A model generated the notes under the pieces. That model saw only the letters and a program-made list of their open reading frames with translations. It was not told the DNA's origin and did no database searches. Source: Persicaria tinctoria (Eukaryota; Streptophyta; Magnoliopsida; Caryophyllales; Polygonaceae). From it: 64,000 nucleotides of DNA. This document shows, in pieces, positions 1 through 11,001 of this stretch. Both the position numbers and the translations under genes were made by a program. The DNA is taken from positions 7,938,188 through 8,002,187 of the forward strand of contig JBANSL010000013.1 of the NCBI GenBank assembly GCA_037127255.1, given 5' to 3'. How positions within the stretch are numbered: position 1 is the first letter of the stretch; each line of letters begins with the position of its first letter.

Positions 1-179
1 TGGGGTTGGTTTGGTTAGACTTTGTGTCTGACTTGGTATGTGGTAGGGTGTTTGGATTTGATTTCGTTTAGACTTGGTGTCTAATTTGAGTTTGGGTATA
101 TGTTTAGGTTTCAACTCGATAGAGCATCGGGTTTGATTTGTTTTCTTTGAAGTTTGTGATTGAACCCGAATATGGGTTT

Positions 180-1260
180 CCTACGTATCCGTGATGACGG
201 AATCAAATCACTCGTAGTTCAAATGTATGAATTTGATCGAGAACTTGCGGTTGGACTCGACATTTGTATGACTTGATGTCGAGTTTCCTACGTAGCTCGT
301 TTGAGAGCATCAAACCTTCGTAGTTCGGGAATCTTGGGTTTGAGCGTGATTTTGTGATTGGAGCCGATGAGAAATATCTTCATTTGTAGTTCTCATGAAC
401 AACTTCATTTGATCTTGGTCTTGTGACTGGATCCGATATATATACTATCGGATTTCCTACGTAACCACTCATGTGTAGTGGAATCAAGTCTTCGTAGTTC
501 TTTCTTGGCATTTGAAGCAACTTCATTTGATATCTTCTTTTGGAATTTGGGGTTGAACTCGATTGTTGTATCACTTGCTATCGAGCTTCCTACGTAGCTC
601 TTCGAGAGCATCAAACCTACGTAGTTCTTGATAAATTTGAATTTGGTGGAATTTGGTTTTGATTTTTGGTGTGACCAAACTGGACGAGCGAAAGCTTTGT
701 ATCGAGTAAGAGTGGATACTTTGAATTTGATGGAAATTTGGTTTTTTTGATTATTGAACTCAACGAGTGAAAGCTTTGTATTGAGTTCGACGGGACATTT
801 TGAATTTGAAGGAAATTTGATTTTTGGAATGACTGAACTCAACGAGAAGTCAAGTTTCCTACGTAGCTCGTCAAGAGCATCAAGTCATGACGTAGTTCTT
901 GGGGAACATCATTTGATTTTGGGGTATGTGATTGAATCCGAGATACACATGCTTTTACCGGATTTCCTACGTAGCTCGTAAAGAGCATAAAGTCTTAACG
1001 TAGTTCTACACGAACTGATTTTGCTTGATTGACTTAACTTCATTTGAAACCGAAGCATGTCTTTTTTGAAATTTGGGATTGGACTCGACGGGCTTTGGCT
1101 TATTATCGAGTTTCCTACATATTCGATGACTCGGAATCAAATCTTATATAGTTTTTTTGAACAACTTTATTTGATTTGGTTTTGGCGATTAAACTCGATG
1201 AGCTTTGACTTTTTCGAGTGTCCTACGTACCCTTTTGAAGGGATCAAATCACTCGTAGTT
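180..1260. repeat. Degenerate hairpin repeat array
   Basis: About eight units spaced roughly 100-240 bp apart, starting near 180, 287, 456, 589, 858, 966, 1114 and 1222. Each unit begins CCTACGTA, contains a short inner stem-loop followed by ATCAA, and closes with CGTAGTT(C). The CTACG/CGTAG outer arms can pair. The inner arms differ between units but stay complementary: CCGT/ACGG, GCTC/GAGC, CCAC/GTGG and CCCTT/AAGGG. The spacers are also related, with many copies of ATTGAACTCGA-like sequence. I see no coding frame. Similar CCTACGTA motifs are common in asterid repeat DNA, possibly from Ty3/gypsy elements, but that attribution is from memory. Confidence 0.8.
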
Positions 1261-1320
1261 ACTCCTCTTTGGCATTTGGAGGTGCTTTTCTTTATAAACG
1301 ATCAAAAATGGTTTTGATAT

Positions 1321-3270
1321 CCTTCAAATTGCAAGGCTTAATGGATGACTCGGCTTGTTTCATGGCTGAGTGCAGTCCTCCTTGAGAACAATGTCAACAG
1401 ACATTTGTCCACCTTCTTCAACATCGTTTGAACTCAACGTATAGTATATATAGTTGATCGATTTGGTTTTTTTCGATCATTGCGGCTCATCGCAATCATT
1501 CCATGAACAGGGCTAAGGATGTCGATCACCTCTACTGTATCCCCCCATCGTCTCCGAGGCTTCCCGGCAAGGATCATCGCAGCAGCTCCTTGGAAAGAAG
1601 CCCAAAGCATTTCTGGAAGATATGCAGGAAAATATGGTCAACAGTCGAGTTTTTCCCTTCGCCACTGTTGTTACAAATCTCTGTTTTTGTTGATTTCATA
1701 TTTGGGCGTTCTCTTTGCACTGCCCTCTATTGATATCCACCTTTTTTCCCCTTAGATATGCCATGAGCTGCCCATAATAGAGCCTTAAAGTGGGCTGCTA
1801 GGCAGCTAGCAGCATTTTCGCAGAAACTGCATGAACGTGTCAACTTCACAGCATCTCCACGGCTTCTACAGAGCTCCATTTTTGTTGATTTGTGTTCGGG
1901 CGCGTTCTTTGCAGTGCCCTCTATCGATCTCCATTCTTTATATGCTTGGAAATAGAGAGCGTTGTCAACAATAGTATCGCCAACTTGACTGTTATATGTA
2001 TATTTTTTTGCTATATAACATATATATGTTTTGCGTGGCTCCATTTGCATGGTGTTCGAGACTGACTCGACCAATCCTCGGGGGGATTCGTGGGCCTTAG
2101 GATGTAGTTTTCATGGCATAATATTAGAAAATTGGGTCGGAAGCACACAAGGATTATCATCGGGCGTTCGAGGAGCGTGCAAAAAAACCATGTTGTGCAG
2201 GAACCATTCACATGTGGTCGAGGGGCCAACTTCTGGAATCGGCTGCGGTCACTACAAAGCTCCGTTTCTGCCGCCGTTTCTTTCGACACACTCCTTGCAT
2301 AGCCTTATTTTGGACCCGACATTTCAGTCTTGGATATCCCTCGAGCTGTTCGTACAACGGACTGTAACTATGCTGTTTGAGCAGCTTTTCTCCTCAACAG
2401 ATGTATAGGATTTTGAGGCGGTTTTTGGTGCTCATTTTGTTAGGCATTCGGGGCTGCTTCGACCACTTTGTAGGAGAATTTGTTGACCTTCGGTGGTAGG
2501 TGGCATGGCATAGGCTTGAGAATTTGGGTCGCAGACATGCCGGGACCATCAATGAACGATCGAGAGTCGCGGAAAGATGCCTTGCTGGCCATGTATCATG
2601 TCTCTCCTTGAGCTGCATTTGATGATCGTTTTGTAGCTAGTTATATTGGTGACCTTTGAGGCTGCGGGAGAGTGGAAGATGCCTTGTGCAGCTGTTGGGG
2701 ATCAGCGAGGAGGCTCCATTGTGAGTCGCCGGCTTCCGAGGGTAAGCTTTTTGGCGATGTTTTGTGAACTCCATGTGGACTTGCTTTACTGCAATATGTT
2801 GATTTCCAAGGATGGTGGACGGAGCTCCTTTGCTGTAGCAAGGGTACACAGTAGGTAAGTCCCTCGTAGCCCACTCTTTATTTTTTATGCTCTCAATTTT
2901 TTCTTTTGGCTTACCGTTGCGATGCCTTACGGCGGGAAGGCAAGCATTGAGACAACGAAGAGATGGAGGATGCCTCGTGGAGCCATTAAGAACCATCGAT
3001 GTCGCTCCAATGAGGGTCATCGGCTTTTGAGAGCACGCTTTTGGCAACGTTGGGTGAGCTTCACGTTTGCTGCTTTCAACATTGGCGCCGGTTCACACTT
3101 GGTGGTCCTTAATTAATTTGCAGCGTTGGAGGCAATAGGTCTTTTGCCTCCATCGATCTTCATAGAAGCGGCGATATGTGGGCTACTTCGATTGATGGAA
3201 AGGGCTGGGAATAGCTGACGGAGAGGACAACATGAAGCTTGTCATAGGGAGCCCTTGTTCAGAGATGAAA
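1321..3270. other. Non-coding repeat-derived region
   Basis: No supportable gene. The stretch is built of diverged duplicated blocks. 1684-1743 resembles 1879-1938 (both contain GTTGATT, GGGCG and TGCCCTCTAT). 2060-2170 resembles 2455-2580. 2655-2790 resembles 2945-3090. Short open frames on both strands are not conserved between the duplicate blocks, so I treat them as chance. It is probably the internal non-coding part of an old LTR retrotransposon. No LTR, primer-binding site or polyprotein was found. Confidence 0.4.
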
Positions 3271-3410
3271 TATTGAATGTTTAGAGCCCTCTATGGATCT
3301 TCGATGTCGAACGTTTCAAGCCAAGCTACGAGTCTTCCATTCGATGTAAAAGCCAAAAAACAGAATGTTGCTAGCCCTCTAGGAGTCTTCGATGCAAGAG
3401 GCGAGATGTT

Positions 3411-3540
3411 GTGCACATAGGCCACGGGTCTTCGATGTAGGAGGCGAAACGGAATGTTTCGACCCTGCCTACGGTGTGCACATAGTCCACGGATCTTCGA
3501 TGTAGGAGGCGAAACGGAATGTTTCGAGCCTGCCTACGTC
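3411..3540. repeat. Tandem 65-bp repeat, two copies
   Basis: Copies at 3411-3475 and 3476-3540 share GTGCACATAG, CACGG, TCTTCGATGTAGGAGGCG, AAACGGAATGTTTCGA and CCTGCCTACG with few differences. More diverged partial copies lie upstream around 3290-3410 (TCTTCGATG, AATGTTGCTAGCCC). A short open frame crosses the repeat on the minus strand but looks incidental. Confidence 0.8.
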
Positions 3541-3704
3541 TAAACCCACCCTCGGCCACACCTGCAATAGGAACAACACATTTTAAGGAAGGGATTATAC
3601 CTTTTGGTTTTTTTCTTTTGCAATATTGAACACAGTCCTTTCTCTGCAGGCTTTGCTTCTTCTACCTCTCTCTTTCTTTTCTTATTTTCCTTGTATTTTT
3701 TTTT

Positions 3705-4598
3705 CGGCCAAATTGCCAGATTAGTCTAAAAAAGCACCACAAATTCCAGATTAGTATGAAAAATCCGTAAAGCCAAAAATAGGTATAAAAATGATATTGG
3801 TGCGACAATTTGATATATTTTCCTTAAAATTTTTATTTTTTTAAATAAAGTAACATCAATTCACTTAATAAATCAACTTATTTATTTTTAATTAAACATT
3901 AGGCCAATAGGGATAAAACAAATCTATTAAAAAATTATTTTAAACTTTAAATTATATATTATAAAATTTGAAAATTTTGATGAATTTTATTTCAAATTTT
4001 TAGCAAACTTTTGAAGAAAACAATTAACCTAGATTTTATTTGGAAGGTTGAGATAAATATTTTTTTTTCACTTTTCTATACAATGTAGGTGTACGTTTAC
4101 AAATTGAATAATAGTATATTACATTAACTTTAACATTAACTATTAAAAATCAAGAATATTATTAAAATTATATAATGTTAATGATTTATAAACTTATTTT
4201 GAATTTAATTAAAAATTAATCTATAATATATTTTTAAACTTTATAAACATTTTCAATAATAAAATGGGAGAAGTGGTACTGATATACAAATCAAGTTTTT
4301 TAAAAATATATGTTTTGAAAAAAAAATCGAATAGATTTAGTATAAAATTTAAATATAAAACTTAAAATATTAAAAATTAGAATGTAAATTATGTTAATTG
4401 TTTATATTTTAAATGAAAATAAGTTCAAGAGGTACAAATTAACTTAATATTAATTTATTAAAAAATGGATTTTTTAAGGAAAATATACCAATTTGTCGTA
4501 TTGATATTCTTTTTTATACCTATTTGTCGCTTTAAGTTTTTTTTATACCAATTTGTCATTTCTAGTACATTTTTTATACCAATTTGGTAATTTGACCG
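3705..4598. mobile_element. MULE-like MITE with ~125-bp TIRs
   Basis: The left end begins CGGCCAAATTGCC and the right end, read on the other strand, begins CGGTCAAATTACC. The two arms stay alignable for about 125 bp, ending in TATTTTCCTTAAAA at 3830 and in its complement at 4473. The arms contain repeated TTGGTATAAAAA units. Flanks are T runs of 9 and 8 bases, which could be a 9-bp target duplication but are not decisive. The interior is AT-rich with no transposase frame, so the element is non-autonomous. Confidence 0.7.
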
Positions 4599-4630
4599 TT
4601 TTTTTTCTTTGCTCTAGTGGCCTCCTCCCC

Positions 4631-4747
4631 AATATGCATGAATCAGGATTTATATAACCCACAACACCGGTTACAAATTGCAAGACGTTTACTCCGCAAC
4701 ATCGGTTACAAATTGCAACATGCTTATTGTGTCCATTCATGCATATT
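4631..4747. repeat. Small element with 13-bp inverted ends
   Basis: AATATGCATGAAT at 4631-4643 is exactly inverted at 4735-4747. Inside are two direct copies of a 25-bp block containing GGTTACAAATTGCAA (4659-4683 and 4694-4718). It may be a tiny foldback element or a captured fragment. No target duplication was identified. Confidence 0.5.
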
Positions 4748-4843
4748 GAATTAGCGGTTTCACACCGATTTAAACAGGCAGCATAATTGTAAGGCCAGCG
4801 TCAGCACTCATCCATATCCCCTCTTTAACTTGAATTGGGCTTA

Positions 4844-5600
4844 GAGCAAGCCCAACAGCTCTTGTAAAAGTTCTCTAAAATAGAGATCAAAACACCAAAA
4901 TCTCTAAAAAAATTATCCTCCAACTCCAACAGTTTCTCTATTTTACAGATTTTTTCATTTATTATATATTATAATAAATGCAAAATTTCATAATATAATA
5001 AATGATTTTTTTTAAACTTTAGGTAACTAGTATAGTTTTCGTATCTAGTACGAGATTTATCCCATAAAATAAATAAATTCGATTTATTTATTATTATAAT
5101 TTATTATGTTGAAAATATCAATGTCTTGATTTTATTATTTTTAATTTACTATTACTCATCATGTATGGTTTTTAAGGAAAATAAAAACTTTATAAAATAT
5201 CAAAATTTTATTTAATTTTTTTTATAATTTCATACTATATAATAGTTATAATATATATTAAATTATATAAGGAAATTATGAATCCAACAAAGATTTATAT
5301 TTTGAATCCCATTTTAGTTTCATATATTATACGGAGTATAATATTTATAAGTCCAACTAAGCTTTATATTTTGAATCTCATTTAAATCTTATTTATGACT
5401 TAAATGGTTGGCATGGGACTTGATGAAAACATTTAATTTTAGAGGGTTTTCTATTCCTCTAAATATAGAAAAAAATTTACCCTCTCTCCTCATTTCTCTA
5501 TTTTACAAAACAATATAGAGGAGCTGTTGGATCATAAAATCCTTCTTTTTCTCAAAATTTCTCAAATTTCTCTATTTTAGAACTTCTCTTGGGGTTGCTC
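4844..5600. mobile_element. Harbinger/Tourist-type MITE
   Basis: The left end is GAGCAAGCCCAACAGCTC and the right end, inverted, is GAGCAACCCCAAGAGAAG. Subterminal CTCTAAAATAGAG blocks recur on both sides. It is flanked by TTA at 4841-4843 and 5601-5603, the 3-bp duplication typical of PIF/Harbinger. It is 757 bp long, AT-rich, with no transposase. Confidence 0.8.
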
Positions 5601-5603
5601 TTA

Positions 5604-6170
5604 CACTTGTATTTGATGATACAAAGTATATATGCATAGTCGACATCGCAAATGTTTAAATTTGTGTGACATGTAATGACATATCATTATATATATATAG
5701 TCTTAAAATTTTCCCGTCAACAACACCTTCTCAAGTAGTTGGAGAAATAGTGTCTATATCTCTACACACATACCCTTTTATTTTATTTTATTTTTATCTT
5801 AGTTTAGTTCGATCGACTCAGCCGCTTTACACCTGGATAGGATAATGTGTGGCCCATAAACCCTTCTCTAGACATTTTAATGAGTTTGTTGTTGTTGTTT
5901 AGTAATTTGGATAATTAGTGAAATTTTAATATAAAATATGTTTAGTGGTGTGAGATAAACTAAATCAAACAATTCAAATAAAAAAGGAAAAATAAAATAT
6001 TTAAATTTAGGAATCCAATGGTTTGAATTTACGTGTGATATGAAGAACCTTCCACTTAGTTCCCATACATTTCATGCATCGCCTCTACTGACCGATAAAA
6101 GAGTAGTCACACATTGTCTTTGTTCTTTCATTGATATTACTAGCATGTGTCTGGAATTGTACCCTTATAA
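5604..6170. other. Intergenic, no gene seen
   Basis: AT-rich sequence without a supportable frame or recognisable element ends. Confidence 0.6.
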
Positions 6171-6300
6171 TTTGGTAGTTCTGATTTGTAAAAATTTCTT
6201 TGTATTTTGCTTGTATTGACGGGTTGTCTGTCGCTGATTTTTTCAGCCTATCGACCACCCTACCTGTCTGATGCGTTGAATTTTTACTTGATAAAAAAAA
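6171..6300 (+). mobile_element. Non-LTR retroelement 3' tail
   Basis: A T-rich leader, then TTGACGGGTTGTCTGTCG and a CGACCACCC block, ending in TTACTTGATAAAAAAAA. The layout matches other tails in this window near 17655 and 27175 and the minus-strand LINE tail at 27398. I read it as a 5'-truncated LINE or SINE 3' end. The family is uncertain. Confidence 0.45.
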
Positions 6301-6417
6301 GCATATGATGTGAAGAAAATTATCTTTTGTGGTAATCTAACAAAGGTCTAGTTCTATCTAAATAATTATTTTATAAAAAAATATGAAGAAAAACATGAAG
6401 CGGAACAAAAAAAAAAT

Positions 6418-6900
6418 TGTTTTTTTTAATACAAGGAAAGATTTAGGATAAGAGACCACATGCGGTCTAACCCAATCCTGGAGCGTCCTTTCAGACGAGA
6501 ACACGCAGTTTATTGGCCTCCAGAACTTTGTTGGCAGGGATACAGTAAGCTAGATGTGCAATCCTATCTGTAACCATATTTGCTTCCCTGAAAATATGAC
6601 GAATTGAAACATAATTAATTTACACAAAAGTAGTCTTATCTCCGTTACCAGGATCTCGATAATCCAAGGGCAACTCCACTCGCCCAAAAGAACTTTAACA
6701 ATTGTAAGGTTATCCCCCTCTATAAGGACATTATCCAAACAAAGAGAGTCAGCCCTTAACAAGCCATTACGTAGACCAAGAGCTTCCGCATAGATAAGAG
6801 GCATACCACCACATAAACCCCCACTAAGAGAGATGACAGAAGCATCCGAGTTACAGATAACAAAACCAAAGGATGCCTTTCCACAGTGCAACCTAGAACC
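6418..6900 (-). pseudogene. LINE RNase H-like fragment
   Basis: Read on the minus strand from about 6891, the translation shows the plant RVT_3 type RNase H pattern: CGKASFGFVICN near the start, YAEALGLRNGL, then VLIEGDN. This domain sits at the C-terminus of ORF2 in many plant L1-type LINEs. The recognisable tail (REANMVTDRIAHLA) continues only after a frame change near 6590. The minus strand then runs into an A-rich tail (poly-T on plus at 6418-6429). It is a 5'-truncated dead copy. The match to the domain is clear, the element family is not. Confidence 0.75.
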
Positions 6901-7979
6901 ATCAAAATTTATTTTTACGTAATTAAGGGGTGGTTAGCCCATATCACGTGTCTTTTCCTGTGTTTAGATTTATAGTAACTAGAACATTTATGAAGCGGAT
7001 GGCTCCTGTTAGGGTTATCATCTCAATCATCCAATTTTAAATTGAAATATGATGTTTGAATCAAAGTTTGTTGTGTTGTAAGGAATAAGACCTTAATACG
7101 GTTCAGGTCTGGTGTTTCAGTAGGGTTAAAAACGAGGTGGTTCCTGTGAGTTCAAAGAGAGCCCGCAAAAAAAATTGGATTAAAACAACTTGATGACTTA
7201 TTAATCATTAAAATTCAAAATAATTGTGCTATAACTGTATGTTACATAATACATATTTATAGAACTAATTCCAACCCAAAAAATATGTATAAAACTATTT
7301 TATAGAAAGAAAAAAAATTAAATTTTTTTATAGTGCTCTACTATATATTAAAAAAAAACTTAATTTCACCTATATACAGAATATTTGTTATTGACATATG
7401 TCATGGATTTTTTTTTCTATACTAGGAAAAGGAAAAGTTATATGTCTAACATGTACCCCTTTCACATGGAAATGGAACCATTCATTTTCATTAACAACCA
7501 CATTAATCCAAAAACTCCAAGATCAAAATGTGTTGGTTTAGGTTGGATCGTTCTAATTAATGCTAGAAGATGCCCTCCCTGTCTTCATCCACAACCATCC
7601 AATCTTGAACAAAAAAGTCAATTGTGCATCTCTCCCTTTGTAGACTAAAAATAGAAAACTTTTAACAAAACAAAAAATCCATTCTACATCTATCCCTTGT
7701 CTTTGTTACCCCTAATCTCAAACTCACAAAAAAAAAAAAAAAAAATCCTTTTGAATCCACAAAGAATTTTGTTTCCTACACAATTTTTCCAAAAAAAATT
7801 CCACCCTTTTTTTTCATTGTCATTGATAATGCTTCCTTATCATCAACCAGGTTGATTATCTATAGAAAAGGCGCGCAATTCACATAAAAAGTTAGGAACT
7901 CGAATAGAATCAAGTCAGCCTGAATGCCAAATGTGACCAATCTGAAGGGTGGCATTGGAACAATTGTTCAAGCAATAAG
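6901..7979. other. Intergenic upstream of RopGEF
   Basis: AT-rich, with A runs near 7725-7745. It would contain the RopGEF promoter and 5' UTR. No clear TATA position can be fixed. The 87-residue frame at 7385-7648 shows no recognisable motif. Confidence 0.5.
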
Positions 7980-9985
7980 ATGACCGCGGAGGGCACTAGT
8001 AGGGAGGATATGCTCGAGGTTGCTGATGAATCTTGTGTTGATGACGAAAAAGGTTGATCGGATTCACTCTATTGATGTACAATGTACATTGACTTGTATC
8101 CTTGTTATGTTTGTTGAGCTTAGACTTGAATCCTTTGTCTTTCGGGTTAGATATGGAGAATATGAAGGACAGGTTTGCTAAGCTCCTTCTCGGAGAGGAC
8201 ATGTCCGGTGGAGGAAAGGGTGTGGCTTCGGCTTTGGCATTGTCTAATGCCATCACAAACTTAGCTGGTGCGTACATCTTGACTCCCCTAACAAATTATC
8301 CAAATGCGCGTTTTATGTTAATGTTGTGATCGAGTTGTGACCGATGATGATCTTTGCGTGTGTTTTGGGACCGCCCTGCAGCTTCCGTCTTTGCTGAGCA
8401 ACGCAAGCTGCAGCCTATGAATGTAGAACAAAAGAATCGGTGGATCAAGGAGATCGAATGGCTCCTCTCGGTTGCTGACTTCATTGTCGAATTTGCTCCG
8501 GCTCAACAAATGGGCAAGGATGGAACATGTATGGAGGTAAGTGTTCTTTAGCATACATTTCCTTGCCTCCTTTATGCATCGTTTTCGTACTTCCTATAAG
8601 ACAATATTGTGATTGTCGACGATAGATCATGACAACAAGGCAAAGAAGTGATCTTCAAATGAACATTCGGGCTCTTAAGAAGCTCGATTTCGTGTTAATT
8701 GTAAGAGATCATTCAACTCCATACATCATTTCATCTTGAAAATCAAGTTTTGTACAAAATTGTATTGTTTTTCACTCCCTAAGACTCATACATGGATCAC
8801 AAACAGAATTGCCTTGACAGCTTCAAGGATCAAACCGAGTTCTTTTACGTGTCTAAGGATCCAAATGAATCGAAAAACGAATCCAAGAGAAAAGAGGACA
8901 AATGGTGGTTGCCTACGGCCCAAGTTCCTCCAAACGGATTATCCGAAACAATGATTCAATGGATTCTATTCCAAAAGGATTCGGTGAACCAAGTTCTCAA
9001 GGCCGCCATGGCAATCAATGCACAAATTTTGTCGAAGATGGAGATCCCCGAACACTACATTGAGTCTCTACCGAAAGTAATGACATAAAACATGGCCTAA
9101 TGTCGCAATTTTATAGACTCCGAAAGGAGTTGTTGAATCCTAACATGTTTGCATTTGCGCGCGTTGCTAGAATGGGCGGTCTAGCCTAGGAGATTCGATC
9201 TACAAGAGCATCACGGATCAGTACTTTGACGCGGGACAATTCCTGTCGCAAATGGACTTGTCGTCGGAACATAAGATAGTTGATCTCAAGAACAGGATTG
9301 AGGCTTCCATTGTGATATGGAAGAGGAAGATGACCAACAAGGACAGCAAATCGTCGTGGGGGTCATCGGTGAGCTTAGAAAAAAGGGAGCTATTCGAAGA
9401 GAGAGCCGAAGCTGTCTTGCTCCTCCTCAAGCAGCGGTTTCCCGGGATCTCTCAGTCTGCATTGGACACTAGCAAGATAGCGTACAACAAAGTAAGATAA
9501 GCATATTGCAACGAATTTTTACCGTCGCTAAACTGCAACGATAATATTGGTCAAGTGACACAAAAAAATGTTTCAATGTGACAATGTAGGATGTTGGTCA
9601 TGCTTTGCTAGAGAGCTATTCAAGAGTCTTAGAGAGCTTGGCACACAAGGTACTGTCGCAGATCGAAGAAGTGCTAAATGCCGACTCTCTAGTCCAAAAT
9701 CTGTCGCTAAAGCCGCACAAGAAGGATACTATACAGATTCCTATGTCAATGAAGTTTCCAAACGCGAGCGATGAGATAGAGTTACTAAACGCTATAGACG
9801 CGACTTGTTCGATGACCCTGTCGGATTTCATGGGTAGATCAAACGAAGATGGGGAGGCGGTTGACGCGGGATGTGATCCGACCACCTTGTTGGGCAAGCT
9901 CAAGATCGAGTCGCAAAGGAAGGTCTCCTACATCGAGAAGTTAGAGAACGGCGGTGGGGCAAGAAGTCCAACAGCTCGCCACTAA
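7980..9985 (+). CDS. RopGEF12: Rop guanine nucleotide exchange factor (PRONE), pollen type
   Basis: This encodes an activator of plant ROP/RAC small GTPases that drives GDP release and polar growth at the plasma membrane. Seven exons join in frame with GT-AG introns: 7980-8052, 8151-8267, 8382-8536, 8626-8700, 8807-9076, 9171-9491 and 9590-9985, giving about 468 residues. PRONE blocks appear in order: [106 protein letters not shown] and [12 protein letters not shown]. The tail ends RSPTARH, like pollen RopGEFs whose C-terminus is a kinase-regulated inhibitory segment. The N-terminus before PRONE is only about 25 residues, shorter than relatives. In-frame TAG at 7905 with no other ATG after it favours ATG 7980, but a further upstream exon is possible. 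The paralogue number rests on motif memory and on GL2 lying next door. Confidence 0.85.
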
Positions 9986-10133
9986 CGGTAATTCGTTTCA
10001 TGTGTTGTATTGTAGATAAGAAAATTGTTATCTTTCTTTATCAACAATGTAAAAGACAAATGTTCAAATCTAACATGAATATAAGTTCATTGCTCCTCCT
10101 ACTGTCAACTGGTTTTAGTCATTCGAAAACGAT

Positions 10134-10470
10134 AACAAAGCGGAAATGTCGACACACGAGAATGGATAGAATCAGAAATGTCGACATTAGTAGCAAGCTT
10201 GGAGTTACTAGTATCGTGGATAAGGTGTAGGAGACCAAGTTGCGTTGGTTTGGCCATGTTCAGAGAAGACCACCTTTGGCACCGGTTCTTAGGAGCGAGA
10301 GTTTGGATCTAGGAGTGTTCCGGAGGGGCAGAGGAAGACCAAAAAAGAGTTGGATGGAGGTTATCAATCATGACCTCAATGTTCTGAACTTGTCAGAAGA
10401 ATTGACTCTGGATAGAAACCACTAGCGGAGGTGCATTCGAGCGGTAGATGTATAGTTGTGTGGCGTCTAG
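10134..10470 (+). pseudogene. RTE-type LINE C-terminal fragment
   Basis: The translation contains HTRMDRIRNVDI, SKLGVTSIVDKV, a stop at 10228-10230, then [25 protein letters not shown] and LTLDRNH. This is the conserved tail that follows the reverse transcriptase in plant RTE-clade LINEs. It is 5'-truncated, broken by stops, and lies between the converging RopGEF and GL2 genes. Just upstream, near 10090-10120, is a short stretch like the LTR sequence at 15205 (CTCCT.CTGTCAA.TGGTTTTA). Confidence 0.75.
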
Positions 10471-11001
10471 TTTTTCTTAACTTCTATGCTTCTTTTCTAG
10501 CCTTTACTTACCTGCTTCCTTTTTGCTAATTTACTTACCTGCTCCCTTTTTGCTAATTTGGTCTATTAGTTTTGAGTTTATCGAAAACACTCTCTCGATT
10601 AGTGCGGGAAAATACTGCATACATCATGACCCCCATACCCCGCTTAATCGCGGGATATACTTGGACGTTGTTGAAAACGATAACAAAGCAAGAGTAACAC
10701 CAACAACTTTTCATAGTATTGCAAAGCATACAAAACAATATCATCAACCTATTCGAGTTACTCGAAGCAATCTTCAAACCAACATGTTTGTCATGCCTAG
10801 TGAATACTCCCCTAACACACTTTGTTGATTAGGATTTACAACATCATTTTAATCAAGGACAAAATTTCTCTTGGCTTTTAGATACTTCAAACAAAAAAAC
10901 CATACCCAAAAAATAGAAAGCCTCAATAGCTATATATTTCATCAAAGTGTGGATCTGTCTAGCTACCAATCTATGTTCATAAAAAACAATCGACGTCGAA
11001 A
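10471..11001. other. Intergenic between converging genes
   Basis: It holds the 3' flanks of RopGEF and GL2. GAAAACGATAACAAAGC near 10673-10689 repeats a sequence at 10124-10140, about 550 bp apart. No other feature is visible. Confidence 0.45.

Noticed and set aside
10523..10828. 101-residue open frame on plus with an overlapping frame on minus
   Set aside because: No motif and no splice-linked neighbours, and it lies between two converging genes with RTE relics. Likely chance.
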